From Artemisia argyi (lineage: Eukaryota; Streptophyta; Magnoliopsida; Asterales; Asteraceae), in NCBI GenBank assembly GCA_030686995.1, contig CM060685.1, forward strand, positions 130,287,823 through 130,351,822: a stretch of 64,000 bases of DNA. Reading direction: 5' to 3'. The notes under the pieces were generated by a model that was not told the origin of the DNA, ran no database searches, and saw nothing but the letters and a program-made list of their open reading frames with translations. This document shows, one piece after another, positions 21,370-33,499 of the stretch (position 1 is the stretch's first letter; the number at the start of each line of letters is the position of its first letter). Position numbers and translations under genes: made by a program.

Positions 21370-21721
21370 TGTTAGGTCACCATTTTGTAAACACAAGCAT
21401 AACAATGATAGAAATGAGATGAGAATGAGAATGGGATGATTATAAGATAAAGAGAAATATAAGAGCAATAGTTTCCTTAAGAAATCAAATAACCAACCAA
21501 GTTTACAAGTGGCCTAAGACTAGTATTTATAGGAAAGGAGCTAGGGCAACACTCCTACTCCATCCCTTATCACAATTCGTATGGGCTTGAGGCCCATGGA
21601 CCTCATTCTTAAACCTAGTAAACTTAATACAAAATGTAAATGATAGTAAATAATAACTAAGCAACCTAGCATAATAACAATGACCGAGACTTCATAAAAT
21701 AGTAAAACTATGATCCCAACA
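21370..21721 (-). repeat. Element C 5' LTR
   Basis: A 352-bp LTR adjacent to TSD ATAGC at 21722-21726. The TATA-like TATAAATA on the minus strand is at 21524-21531. Confidence 0.95.
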
Positions 21722-21726
21722 ATAGC

Positions 21727-22696
21727 TTTTAGCTTGGCCATGTGTAACGTGGACTTATTCGTGTTATATAGATTTTTTATTTGTGTTTGTGGAAGCTGCA
21801 AAGTTTGAGGTGAGTTCATAGTCCCACTTTTTACTTTGTTTTAAACTTGGGATGAGAATGATGCTTGTGTTAAATGTTTTGAGTTATTGTGATTATGTGT
21901 GATATAAAAAGCTTGGACTTATAATGTTATTGTATGAATGCTATATGTGATGATAATGTTATGTAGTTTGCATAATGTGATGATAATGCTGTGTAGTCTA
22001 ATTTGGGGGGGGGGGGGAGTATCCAATTGGAGAGTAATAACTCCTACTCGATATAATGTTGTGTGGTTTAGATGGGATTCAATTGGGAGGATGCTTATCC
22101 TGTTGCTCGCGCATGCGACCTAATTGATGATGAAATGGGAGTGGGGGTCACGTTCCAGCCCGAATGTTGTGATGTGTATTCGATTGGGAGGATGCTTATC
22201 ATGTTGCTCGCGCATGCGACCTAATTGATGTTGAAATGGGAGCGGGGGACACGTACTGTCCCAATGGTTGCCTTATGTGTGTTGGTTGCCTTACGAATAC
22301 ATGTAGCTTATATGATAACTATAATTATTTGTCCAGCTATGTTTTATAATCACAGTGAATCAGTTGCCTATTGTGTATGATTCTTAAACCTATGAATCTC
22401 ACCAACATTATGTTGACATTTTAAGCATCATTTTCAGGTGAGCTTTCTAAGGATAATATAGAAGGATGTGATTAGACGAGACCTTAGTTGCATTGTAAGT
22501 GGTTTATCATCTATGTTTGGACTTATTTATTGTTTCGGATTTTGTTTTGGTTATTTTGTTTTGGGGTATTGTTACAACACTTTATGTTTGTACTTTGCTT
22601 TATTTTTGTGCATGTAGTTGTTCTCTATATAGACACCAGGTGTTGTGATGATATCCATGAAGTTACACCCTCGCGTTTCCGCCTTGGCGAGGTGTG
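21727..22696 (+). repeat. Element D 5' LTR, second part
   Basis: It continues the LTR after element C and is collinear with 37119-38081. It contains a duplicated block (ATTGGGAGGATGCTTATC and TTGCTCGCGCATGCGACC, near 22081 and 22181) and a G homopolymer at about 22005-22017. The LTR match breaks off after GGTGTG at 22696, before the expected ACA end, at the junction of a large internal deletion. Confidence 0.8.
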
Positions 22697-24600
22697 CGTC
22701 GTTTTCCTAGGATAGATTGTCAATTTGGTTATCATTATGTTTGTTGAAGAAGAAGAGAATGTTTTCAAGTGTCCAAGTGAGATGTTCAGCTTCAAGATGT
22801 ACATTCTTCAAGTATGTGGCCAACGATAGCGAGATTTCGTTGACACTAGTAAGATAAAAGTAGTGAAGCGTGGAAAGTACCTAAGACCACCATCTAAGAG
22901 ACGATTGTACTTAGGATTGGCGGGTACTATTGACGATTCATTTCGAACTTTTTATAGATTGCGTAGGCATCGCGGAGGTTGAAGATCCATAAGAGGAACT
23001 GTGTGATACATGACTTAGAGTTGCGAGTAGGATGTGGAGATGATCTTTTTATGGAGCAAAGGGTGTGGTCTACCCAGATCATAAGAATGTTTAGCATATA
23101 TTTGACAAGAGGTTAATATATGTTGAAAGGAAGTTGGGTGTGGAATTTCTCAGTGACTACGATTGTCTGATTTGCTACCGTCAAGGAAGAGCAGACATCG
23201 TGGTAAGAGCGCTGAGCAGGAGTGAACGAGTGAAACTTAGTTGTCTATGAACAATTATTGTGATAATTCAGTTTGGAATTATAGGGATGATACTGACAAC
23301 CCAGAGAGAGATGTTCAATGGAGAGAACGTGTAAGAATAAGGATCTCTTGGTTTAGACCAGCAAATGGAAAGGAATAAAGATGGAGGATTGTACTTTGCG
23401 GACCCGCTATTGGTTTCACGGAGAGGAAGCTTCAGGACATCGATCATGCAAGGTATTAGATACATCCGAGAATGGATAAGACGTATTATTACCTTAGCAA
23501 GAAATGTATTGAGGAGCAAGTGTGAAGAGGAATACAGATACCTTAGCAAGTGTTTGATACGCTTGAAGGTGAATATTAATGTCAATGATTATTAGGGTGA
23601 TGCAACAGTCAGAGACGCATGAAGATTATGGTAAGGAGGAGTTAGCGAGACGTTACATTTGATGAGTTGGCAGAAAGACGTGGAGTGTCGCATCAATCAG
23701 CTTATATCAAGATGAAATACTTACTTCTTGATTGTGGTAAATGTTTTATAGAGCCTTGAGATGGCGTATGAAGATGAGTACGACTTATCCTTCTTAAATG
23801 AATGGACTAAGTGAGCGTACAAATCAGGCGTTGGATGGTATGATGAGAGCATGGGTGTGTTTGAGTTGGACGGAGCTGAGGTATGCATTTATCTTTAGAT
23901 GAGTTCTCCTATAACAGTAATTATAATTCTAGTATTAAGCATGTGCCGTTGTATGGAAGGAAATGTAGATCGCCTGTTCTGTGGACAAAGGTTGGAACAA
24001 GCCAACTAATTGGTCCTGAACTGGAGTGAGAGATTGCGAATAAGGTTTTCAGATTAAAAAGAGAGATTTAAGACAGCGAGAGATTTGCAAAAATAGTTAT
24101 GCGGATAATCATCGTAAGTCGCTAGAGTTCAATATTGATGGTCATGTGATGTTAAAAGTATTTCCTTGGAAAGGTGTTATGCGTTTCGGTAAGAAAGGCA
24201 AGTTAGCACCAAGATATGTAGGACTGTTTGAGATTTTGGAAAGGATTTGATTTTTAGCATACAGGTTGAAGTTAGCTGAGGAATTAAGTGTTGTACATGA
24301 TACGTTTCACGTATCTAATTGAAAGAAGTGTTTGGCGGATGCTAGTCTGCATGTGGCATTAGATGAAAGTAAGGTCGACAAACTCTTTGCTTTGTCAAGA
24401 AACCTGTTGAGAATATGGATCGAGATGTTAAGGGTTTGAAGTGTTGTGAGATAGCGTTGGTAAAGGTATGGTGGGATGCTAAACATGGTCCTGAGTTTAC
24501 TTGGGAATGTGAGGATCAGATGAAATTTAAGTACCCAAATTTGTTTGATGATGTGGTTGGTTAAGTAGATCATTTGTAGTTGGATTTAGATCGTGGAAGT
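22697..24600 (+). pseudogene. Decayed 3' half of chromovirus pol (RT end, RNase H, integrase)
   Basis: Reading through stops and frameshifts gives, in order: the end of RT (LGLAG near 22915), an RNase H region (FLSDYDC...ALSR, about 23150-23220), integrase catalytic-core remnants (SERTNQAL, about 23812), EFSYN and YGRKCRSPV (about 23900-23980), then VMLKVFPWKGV and a chromodomain-side tail (EFTWECEDQM, about 24490). This order is that of Ty3/gypsy chromovirus pol. gag, protease and most of RT are absent, so a deletion joins the 5' LTR to late RT. It is not functional. Confidence 0.8.
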
Positions 24601-24974
24601 TAGATGCAGGGTGTTTGCAAATGTTTTAATTAATGTTTGTTTTACGTGTATCCATTATATGTGGTGCTTCTTGCGGTTACCATTTGGATTTTCATTTGGT
24701 TCAGGGGTATCGTACCTATCTGTGAGAAGTCGTTTGAATCATTGGTGTTATTGATCGGGGAGTGTATCTATTTGCGTGTACCGTTGGAGTGACGGAAGGT
24801 TTTCTATCGTGTGAATTAAGGTATTTAGTCGGTTCACATTTTTGTGGTTCTTTCTCTGTGATTTTATGGAGTGGTATTATTCCGCTTAAATATCCATAAA
24901 TTTTCTTTTGCTGTTGTGAGTGGTGAGTAGAGTAGCTGAAATCTCGGGATGCGATTTCCCTAAGTGGGGGATGA
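24601..24974 (+). other. Element D 3' UTR and polypurine tract
   Basis: Non-coding sequence ending in AAGTGGGGGATGA (24962-24974) directly before the 3' LTR at 24975. This is a standard gypsy PPT, and it confirms plus orientation. Confidence 0.8.
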
Positions 24975-25018
24975 TGTAACAACCGTGGTTTTAGCAGGTC
25001 AGTTTGACTGATAGTCTT
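24975..25018 (+). repeat. Element D 3' LTR, first 44 bp
   Basis: It repeats the start of the 5' LTR (TGTAACAACCGTGG...) up to GTCTT, where solo LTR F is inserted. Confidence 0.85.
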
Positions 25019-27323
25019 TGTAACACCCCAACCCGACAAGCGTAAAAATGTCACAAATTATGGTGTTACATCAGAACAAACAGACAGATCAAAAGTAGAA
25101 AACTTACTTCAATAACTATGGTCAAATTCTTCACTCAGTTCTACACTCAAGCCCAGAAAGCTACCACAAAAGCTATCTTGAATACCTGCCGCGGAGAAAA
25201 GAAATGCGGCTGAGCTACAAAAGCTCAGTGAACGGATATAACAAAAGTAAACTGAAATAAATGCTGAAGAACAGATATACAATTTAGAAAAACATATTTA
25301 GGTATAACAGATAATACTGAAATATGATGTGTAGGTTAAGTAAGGAATCTATACAGTTACCTGTATAAACAGAATCAGAATACACCCTGAGCTCAGAAAC
25401 ATATCAAAATCATATCATAAACACATAAGTTGTACAAGGAGTAGCTAGCTCCATTGTACCGGAAGTGAAAGGAGTACATTGCACATACAACCAGTCACTA
25501 AAAATAATCATATCATATCATAATAGAAAACAGATCTAGGATGCATCCATACGCCCCTGAAAATTAGTGCACATTCATATATAACGGAAGGGACGTGGCA
25601 GAACATCACTCTACTGCCCTAGAGTCATGCCATAGGTGCATCTATGACACGAACATGGAACCCCCATGCCTAGTGAAGCTCAGGTAACAGAAGGTTCATA
25701 ATAAAGGTTCAAATCATAGTTGTCATATCAGAAGGTTCAAACAGAAAGGTTTATCATAGCAAAAGTTCAAATCAGAAAGTTCATATCAAAAGTTCATATC
25801 AGAGGTTCATATCACAAAGGAAACCATAAGAGTAAGGTCAGAATATCCGTACCTCAAAAGCAAAGCTGACAGAAGTTGACAGATCAAATAACGGAATAGT
25901 ACTCTTCTTCAAAAATCTACTTACGATATATTACTCATTAATATCTTATTTGATTATTTACTTATTCATATTCTATATTAAGTCTTCATCCCATTTTAGT
26001 AACTTCCCATTTTAGCAGATTTCCAAATTAGTTCCTTAACTTTAATATTTTACAAACTAATCCTTATGTTTTAGTAATTTACACTTTACACCCTTTAAGT
26101 TACAAAATTACAATTTAAACTCCTTAATTATATAATTAATCAAATAACCCTTTTAAATATCAAAATTATATTTTATACCCCTCTACTTATTTTATAAAAG
26201 TTACCAGTTATAATTTATTGTTTACAAAATTAACCCTCAAGTTTTAATATTTACAAAACACACCCTTTTTACTTTAAAATACAAATCGTTTAATACAAAA
26301 ATTCACTAAACCCTAACCCTAAATTACCTAATCATTACCAACATTAATTATATCCTTAAAACATCATTAATGACCAGATCTCATACCAAAAACCCTAACC
26401 CTAACCCTAATTTGATTCCTTTTCTTTTATTATCTTTATTTCCAATTAAACCGATTAGAAAATAATTCCAAACTGAGATTCTAAGCTTCGAAAATTGCTA
26501 GGATTATTTTTCTAATGTTATATGATGTATAAAGGACCTAAGAAAAATATAAACAAAACCTCAAAAATTCGAATGGCTATTTTCATAATTTATATTCGAT
26601 TTAGGGTTTTTATGCTTATATAATTTCGTATGATCATATTAGCTTGCATGAATCAATTATACTATTTTATAAAGATCATATACAACATAAAGAGTGATAG
26701 AAAAATACCAGAATGGCTTTAGAACATTTGGATTAAAACAGAAAAATTCTTCTTCTCGGTTATCTTAAATCCGACACCAACAATATCCCTAGCTCACATG
26801 ATCAAACCCACCACCTTGGAACTATTTTTCTAATCTTCTTAAGCTTAAATCACGTTTAGGAAAAATAGTAGAGAGCTACAGAAATTTTGTATTCGACTTT
26901 GAGGGTTTTAGGGATTCGATTTGTATTTAAAAGTCGGTTTAGGGATATCTATAAATTATAAAACGGGTATATGTATATTTATAATAGAATAATACTTATC
27001 TTGGGCTGGGTAAATATGTAATAAAGTTAAATGAAATATTATACAAGTTTCCTAGTTGATGTAGGATTTATTTACTTAATATAATACATATATTTAATAT
27101 ATATAACATATAATAAATCGAATTTCTTTATTTATATGATAATTATTATTTTACTTTTACAAAATTGTACAAATTTTATTTATACATAATTTATTGTCAT
27201 TACATGTTGTAAAATTTCTAAATTTCTAGGGTTTTCTTTATATCATTTAAGTATTATTACAAATTATTAAAACTTAAGGGCATTTTGGTCATTTTGCATT
27301 GTTTTAGAATTTGAGGTATTACA
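25019..27323 (-). mobile_element. Solo LTR F of a chromovirus (Tekay-like)
   Basis: A 2305-bp TG...CA unit (TGTAACACCCC...GGTATTACA), flanked by the 5-bp TSD GTCTT (25014-25018 and 27324-27328) and lying inside D's LTR. No gag or pol is present, so it is a solo LTR left by LTR-LTR recombination. On the minus strand it starts TGTAATACCTC and ends GGGGTGTTACA. It also carries a CACTGAGCTTTTGTAGCTC block near that end, as I recall for Tekay/Del-type LTRs. It includes short GTTCATATCA-type runs (25690-25820) and CCCTAA runs. Confidence 0.8.
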
Positions 27324-27328
27324 GTCTT

Positions 27329-27793
27329 GACTCGATTGACATTTGTTTGGTGTGTTATAGGTGACTGAAGTGATATATATGTGATATAGGTGAGTTTTAG
27401 CACTAAATCCCTTTGCGTAAATGGTTTTTATTGTGATTTGGAAAGTATAGGATTTGGGAAAGTTCATTTTGATCACATTTGTGGTGTAAAAATGACTTGT
27501 GAAGTTTTGGTGTTTTTTTTTGTGTTTTTGAGTAACGAGTCTTCGTTCAAGTATTTGAGCATTAGCAAGTTACGAGGAGTTTGTTTTTATGTGTTATGCT
27601 TATAAAAGAGTGAAAATCTATTTTTGGAAACTTTATTTTTGAAAATGATGATTTTCTGAGTCGTCGAAAAAACTAAGGTTTATCGCGTAAGACGTTAGGT
27701 TTCGTTGTGGGTTCACATAAAACATAAAAAGTGTGAGGTTTTAAGTATAATAAATGAATTTAATAAAAAAAAATATAAATATATATTCCATAC
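27329..27793 (+). repeat. Element D 3' LTR, second part
   Basis: It continues the D LTR from TSD GTCTT to CATAC, the TSD of element B. It is collinear with about 2415-2875 of the 5' LTR. Confidence 0.85.
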
Positions 27794-29197
27794 TGATACG
27801 TGGGAATCGCACCAGGCTTTACCTCTCAAGGGATCTTGAGAAGCTTACAACCCCCACCAGGCAGTGTACCTGGTCGTTGTAGTATAGTATAGTGACAAGT
27901 ACAGGGGGATTGATCATTCAGCTAGGAATAGTGTCGCTAGGATTAGAAAACCAAATTACTAGTGCTAAAGATGATAGAAGATTATTTTTGTATTTTTTTT
28001 AGAAAGCAAAGTAAAATCTCGGGTTTGAAGGATTTGGGCGGAATTAGTTGCTAATCAACTAACCCAATACTAAAGATGCAATCAAAATAAAATACTAGAA
28101 ATGAAAATAAAACTAATTTAACTAAGGTTGTGAGCAATATGTGGAGAAAATGTGTTTACTTAGATTTCACTACTCCCTAGACATCTTTTACACGTTAATT
28201 ACTTGTTATAGTTGCGTGGATGACGGATTGTATTCCTTAATACCATTCATGGGGTGGCACACTTAATTCCCCAATCCTATGAGTGCCTACTTCACTCCTA
28301 TGTCGAGCCGTTAAAAACTCCTAACATGGGATCATTAGAAATTACTCATGCAGTAAATACAACCAATAAAACCTAGTGCACATCGGTTTATGTTTCCTAA
28401 GACGTTCAAGCATGTTACCATTTGGAGATCTGCCAGTTTTCTTAAGCCTAACATCGAAATCATTCATCCAATACAACCATAAACAAGTAATCAACACATA
28501 ATTAACATCTAGGTTTCATTATATCTAAGCAAACACAAGATAGATCTAGCCTAGCATGGTGGAATCAAGACAAGAACAAGATATAGACAACCAACACATA
28601 GACATATTGATTGAATTAAAATAATACTTATCTTAATTACACATGAAAGGTATCAAGGGCTAAGAACCCTTGAAAAACCTGTAAAATTCGTGCCAAGTTC
28701 GTACTTAGGGTTTCTCCAAAACTTCTCTTTTTTAATGTGTAAAAATTAGAAAACTATATATAGGAAATAGGGGCTGACGGCGTCAAGAGCAAATTTGTGA
28801 CGCCGTCACCTCGCCGCCAAAATACTCCTCGGACTGCCTTGATCCATATCTGACGCCGTCATGTGTTATGTGTTTCCAAGCCGTCATGCTTTTTCCTCTT
28901 GACCCCCTACTTCGTGACGCCGTCAATTCTGTACTGGGCCGTCATGGAAATTACTCTTGTCGCCGTCAAGATTTTCTTCTTGACACCGTCACCTACTGTT
29001 CCCAGCAAGGAAAATTAAGACTTTGGCGTTTTCTTCACTTTTATGCTCCAAAAACGTTCGAATTGCTTCCTTTTCCATATTTCTCTCCCAAAGTACCTAA
29101 AATCATAAAAGGAACGATTTAGGGCAATATTTGATCAAATAAATTCAATTCTGGGCTTAAATGACCCCCTAAAAATGGTTCATTTTTCGCCTCATCA
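27794..29197 (-). repeat. Element B 3' LTR
   Basis: TGATACGTGGG...CGCCTCATCA, 1404 bp. On the minus strand U3 begins at 29197, TGACG palindromes lie at about 28775-28992, and the TATA box is at 28754-28763. Confidence 0.93.
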
Positions 29198-29796
29198 TAT
29201 ACCCTTACACTTGAGATTTGCTTGTCCTCAAGCAAATGCACTTTTATTCTACTCAAAATACAAGTTAGGGGTCATTTAACACTAATATAAAAGTAATTAC
29301 AACAAATAATCATTCCACTAAAGACCAATAGACAAGCACGGAGATCATACACTAGCACCTCACAAATAGTGTTTAGATACTCACATCTCTCGGGTGTAAT
29401 AAAGTATAAATTACAATATGGAAACGGAAGATATCTCTCACTACCTATCATAGCTAAATAGATTACCATAGGCTTGGGAAAGGATCAAACCTCCACCACA
29501 TGGCGTAAGCACCTAGGATAAACTATCAAAGAGGTCTTTTAAAGGGTTGTAACGTTAGGTGTAGGGATATGAAATACACGGTTTTGTTGGATAAAGGAAG
29601 TTTTACTGGTGGCGAGTTAACAATCTTGATTAATTACATGTACAATATGGCGTTGCTAAGCCAAGACTAGACTCGACTTAAGCTAATAAATCAAAAATAA
29701 CAAAAACTTAAAATGAACATAGAATGAAAAGGGATGGTAGTTCGTATGTTTTTTCTCTTTTCTTTTTCTTTTTTTTTTTCTTTTTCTTGATTTTTC

Positions 29797-29841
<45 letters not shown>

Positions 29842-31684
29842 GCATACACTCTTACCCTACCATCCAAAATAATACATCATAGGGAATGAACATTTCCCTT
29901 ACACTTGAATCTTTACATACTTTACAATAAACTAATCTAATGACTCGAATTAAGAAAATCAAAACACTTGGAGCACTTTTAAGATTAACATACGTATGGG
30001 GGTAATAAATGATGTTCTTCCCCATTACTCCATAAAATAAGTACTTACCCAATCGTCCCAATCGTCCCAAAACAATATGTACAAGGATATGACTCGACTT
30101 AGCAACCATGTAATCAATTAGATAGTTAACTTAGGGTTTAACAACTAACAATAATGCACTAAAAATGAGCGCATACACGGAAGGCTAAGGCGATTTGGGT
30201 GTACATTTAAGTGGGGTGTAACAAATTCTTCCTTTAAGTAAAATGCTTAAAGTTAGAAACGAAAAGATAGGCTCGGAGGGGTGTACTAGGGGTTTCGTGT
30301 ACTAAAAATGAGTACAACGCTAAGGGTGTGGGAAAAATTAATTGACTTAAGTAGTCAAATAATATGAATTAAATGGTCAAGAAATTATAATACGGGTTTA
30401 ACACAAGGGTGATCCTAATGCCTCTTATCATGTAGTAAATCCTACCACACGAATGTAGTCTCACTAGCGGTCTCGGGATGCATCACTAACGCAAGTTCTA
30501 GAATCTAAATGCTACCGGTACACTCATAAGCACTAATAGTAAATGCTTTTCCTATCAAATCTAAAGGCGAACCTCACATATTTGGGTGGAAAATTTTTCT
30601 GAATATACGGTTATGTGCTAGTCATACAATCTCCTATCCATGAGACGCATGCTACGGCTAAAGTTTCACTCCTAAATGTTGTAAAAAATTTTAAATTTGG
30701 CGCTAAAATTGCACTAGCAAGTATTTCTCATAGTTTTATTACACATCTACCATTAAACAAAGCAAACTCAAGCGAAAGTGTACATGTAAGGTATCATCAT
30801 TTTACCCTCCCCTTACACTTAAGATACAATGTTCAAGTAAAGAATGTAAAAGTGAAAAAGTAAAAAGAATGAAATCAAATACTCCCCTGATTCGCTCGGT
30901 ATGGATAATAAGGTGGCCAGGTTAGATCTTCCTCCAAGAAAATGAACAATCAAAGCTTCCCTTCCAGAATATAAATCATCTTCTTGTCATACATAACCTG
31001 TAAATTCTGAGAAAATAGACAAGACAACCTCGCATAAAATCGGCAGCATCCTATATAAGTTTCTAAATCCTAGAAAACAAGATAAGATATAATGCTTGTG
31101 GAATGAAGTTTGCAGACTTCCTGGAGATTATAAAACTTAATAATTCACAAAAACCATAAGACTCCGTTAGAAAAACAAAACCGGTAAAATTTCCAGATTC
31201 TTTTACCCGTGACGCCGTCAAGAGTTAACTCGTGACGCCGTCAGGATTGACATGCAGAAATTCTTATGTTAAGTTTCCGGAAAATTTTTGGAAAAACTTG
31301 GTTCTACTTCCTGCAAAATCCTGCAAAACTTCATTATGACTCAATACAAGCATTTGACTCTAACAAATACGAATACACATGTTCATTTAATATTGCGGAG
31401 AATCATGATCGGGTTGTTTCTTAAAAACATATTTGAGGTTTTCCCTTACACTTATCTTTCGCAAAAATACCTTTAGGTGGAGTTAAGACTAGGCCAAAAT
31501 AACAAAGTAAAGTATTTCCACATTTTAATTTAGAAACATGATCTACCAACAATAAAAATAAAGCATGCATATGGAAGCAAATAACAAATAAACAAAAATA
31601 AAATCACACAAAACATGGGTTGTCTCCCAAGAAGCGCTTTTCTTTATTTACGAGTCTTGTAGCTAGACTCAAGGTCATGGGTTA
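29198..31684 (-). other. Non-coding 3' internal region of element B
   Basis: It starts with the PPT region next to the LTR (minus-strand AAGTGTAAGGGTATA). It contains a long T-rich tract on the plus strand (about 29750-29840) and two TGACGCCGTCA palindromes at about 31209-31245. It aligns through its whole ~2.49 kb with the equivalent region of element A. No coding frame is supported. Confidence 0.75.
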
Positions 31685-33340
31685 CTACGTGACCTCATCA
31701 TTGGTTTCACTTTCTAGGTCGTCTTCTAAACCAGTATCGCTTTCATAGTGTAAGTACTTTGGGTCTTCGAACTCGAAGACATCTTTTCGATACTTAGAAT
31801 CAAGCTTACTAACATCCTTAAAGAATCCACATGATAAATCAGAAGTGTTCTTACATCCTCTTCTAACATCTTCATCACACAAAATAAGTTGTGAACTTAT
31901 CCTATCAAGCCCGTCACAATCGATTTCCCTAAGGTCTTTTCTTTTGTACGGCGTTTGGTATGAAACCCTCCTAATTCCATCAGCGAAGGTCATGATTCCA
32001 TTCCGGTCATCAATTATCAAATTAGTGATTTCACAAAAGGGTGCCCCAAAGACGACTTGTGACAACCTAGGGTCGACATAGTCCTCAATGTTGTCCACAA
32101 TTGTGAATTCCATAGCAAATGCCATATTTCCTACGAACACCTGGATTTCATGGTCCTTACCAACCACTTTCTCTCATTTGTAAATCATTCCCCATCTGCA
32201 GATATTGTTGTAATGGAATAGGGACATAAAATTCTTAGGCATGAATATGTTGATGTAGACGTTATCGAAGTACTTATGACCGATCATGCAGGGAATTTTG
32301 AGATTATTCGGATCACGCCTCCTTATCTTCCCCGACTCTCCGACCCTAGATCCATAAAGAATTCCCTCAAGGGAAGGACGATATTCGTACACCTCCTCAT
32401 TACCCCTACGAAAAATTACCTTCTTAACACCATCAGTGAACAATGCACTTCCGTCCATCTCATCAAGGATTACTCCTGATTCATTGATAAATGGTTTCCC
32501 AAGAACAAGGTTGGTTAATGTTCGATTGGTGAGAGGGTCCACATCATTGACCACGGTGAGGGCAATATTGTAAACAAGTTCTCCAATCATGATCGACATA
32601 TTTCTTATTACCCCTGCATTATTGACTTTCTCGCACACTATGCGTTTAGGGAGGGCTTCTTGGAATAGGGAAAGGGGTATTATGTTGTCTGGGAGATTAG
32701 GATCTATATGACTATCGGTTAAGAACTTTTCCTTAATGGTGCAGGAGATCTTAAAAACTTTAGGGTTGCTTTCATTAGTCCCATCGCTACTCCCACTGGT
32801 AGCATCCTCCTCTTTTCTCTCGGGCTCCTCTAAAGTAGATTTACCCAAAATGGCTGGATTTCTCGTATGCTCATCCGATCTTTCTTTCCCTTCATCCGAT
32901 TTGCTAGATTCTTGCGCGGTGTATCGCTCGGATGAGTTGACAGGGTTTCTGGTCAAATCGTGGTTCACCTTTGAGGTCTCATTTTTAGCTGTACGACCAG
33001 TTTTTTCAGTTTGTTGTTGGTTTAGGTTAGGTGTTGAGGCATATATCGTGGTGATGGTGTTTACGAAATGGATTGGTCCTAGGGGGTTGAAAGGTTCTTT
33101 TTCCTTTGGTGATAGATGTTTGAATAGCTTACTGGGGCTTTCTATTTTCACAGGGGAGGTTGGCGGACTCATGATGGTAACAGACTTGACCTTATCAACG
33201 TGAATAGGTTTGTTAACAACATGCTCTTTGATAGCAGTTAACAGATTACAAATCTTGTTATTCATATTGGCCTGCTGTTGTCTAAATTTAGCCTCGAGTG
33301 TGGAGATCTGTAATTCTTGAGATAGAATGAACTTTCGCAA
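31685..33340 (-). pseudogene. Two tandem retropepsin-like domains of element B
   Basis: Two frames in the same register (388 codons, then 160 codons) are separated by TGA at 32174-32176. The first contains a retropepsin-like fold (ISCTIKEKFLTDSHIDPNLP... then NLVLGKPFINESGVILD). The second repeats the layout (IPCMIGHKYF... then QVVFGAPFCEITNLIID). Both have the ILGRPFL-like second strand of plant retroelement protease domains, but the active-site D-S/T-G triplet is not seen: the equivalents read HIDPNLP and YINIFMP. I infer two catalytically dead protease-like domains. The first ~200 residues are a charged linker. The frame ends SETNDEVT, like element A. Confidence 0.7.
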
Positions 33341-33499
33341 GGCGTCTTCACAGCTCTGCCTAGGAGTGCTTTGTGAGGGAAAATGCTCGGACTAAGTGAG
33401 TGGTGAGGAGTCATTGAAGGATACGCTCCGCGTTTGGTACCCTCTTAAATTAGGTTTATCCTTCCATGCCTCATAGGCCTCGTCAGAAGTTCGAGGGCC

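Larger units (their letters stand above)
3964..21721 (-). mobile_element. Element C: giant Ty1/copia retrotransposon (SIRE-like)
   Basis: This 17,758-bp element is flanked by ATAGC (3959-3963 and 21722-21726). The LTRs are 352 bp each (TGTTAGG...CCCAACA) and differ only at 4028/21434 and 4207/21613, so insertion was recent. Sense order on the minus strand: LTR, PBS, leader, gag, UAG, coiled-coil ORF with protease junction, integrase, RT-RNase H, spacer, 1399-codon ORF, 3' region, PPT, LTR. Integrase lies before RT, which defines copia. RT motifs and the downstream ORF suggest the SIRE/Maximus lineage, although SIRE LTRs are usually longer. It is about twice the usual copia length. Confidence 0.93.

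Noticed and set aside
26308..26411. CCCTAACCCTAA runs resembling telomere repeats
   Set aside because: Only two or three units, in the middle of solo LTR F, and the plant telomere unit is CCCTAAA. Chance runs in AT-rich LTR sequence are more likely.
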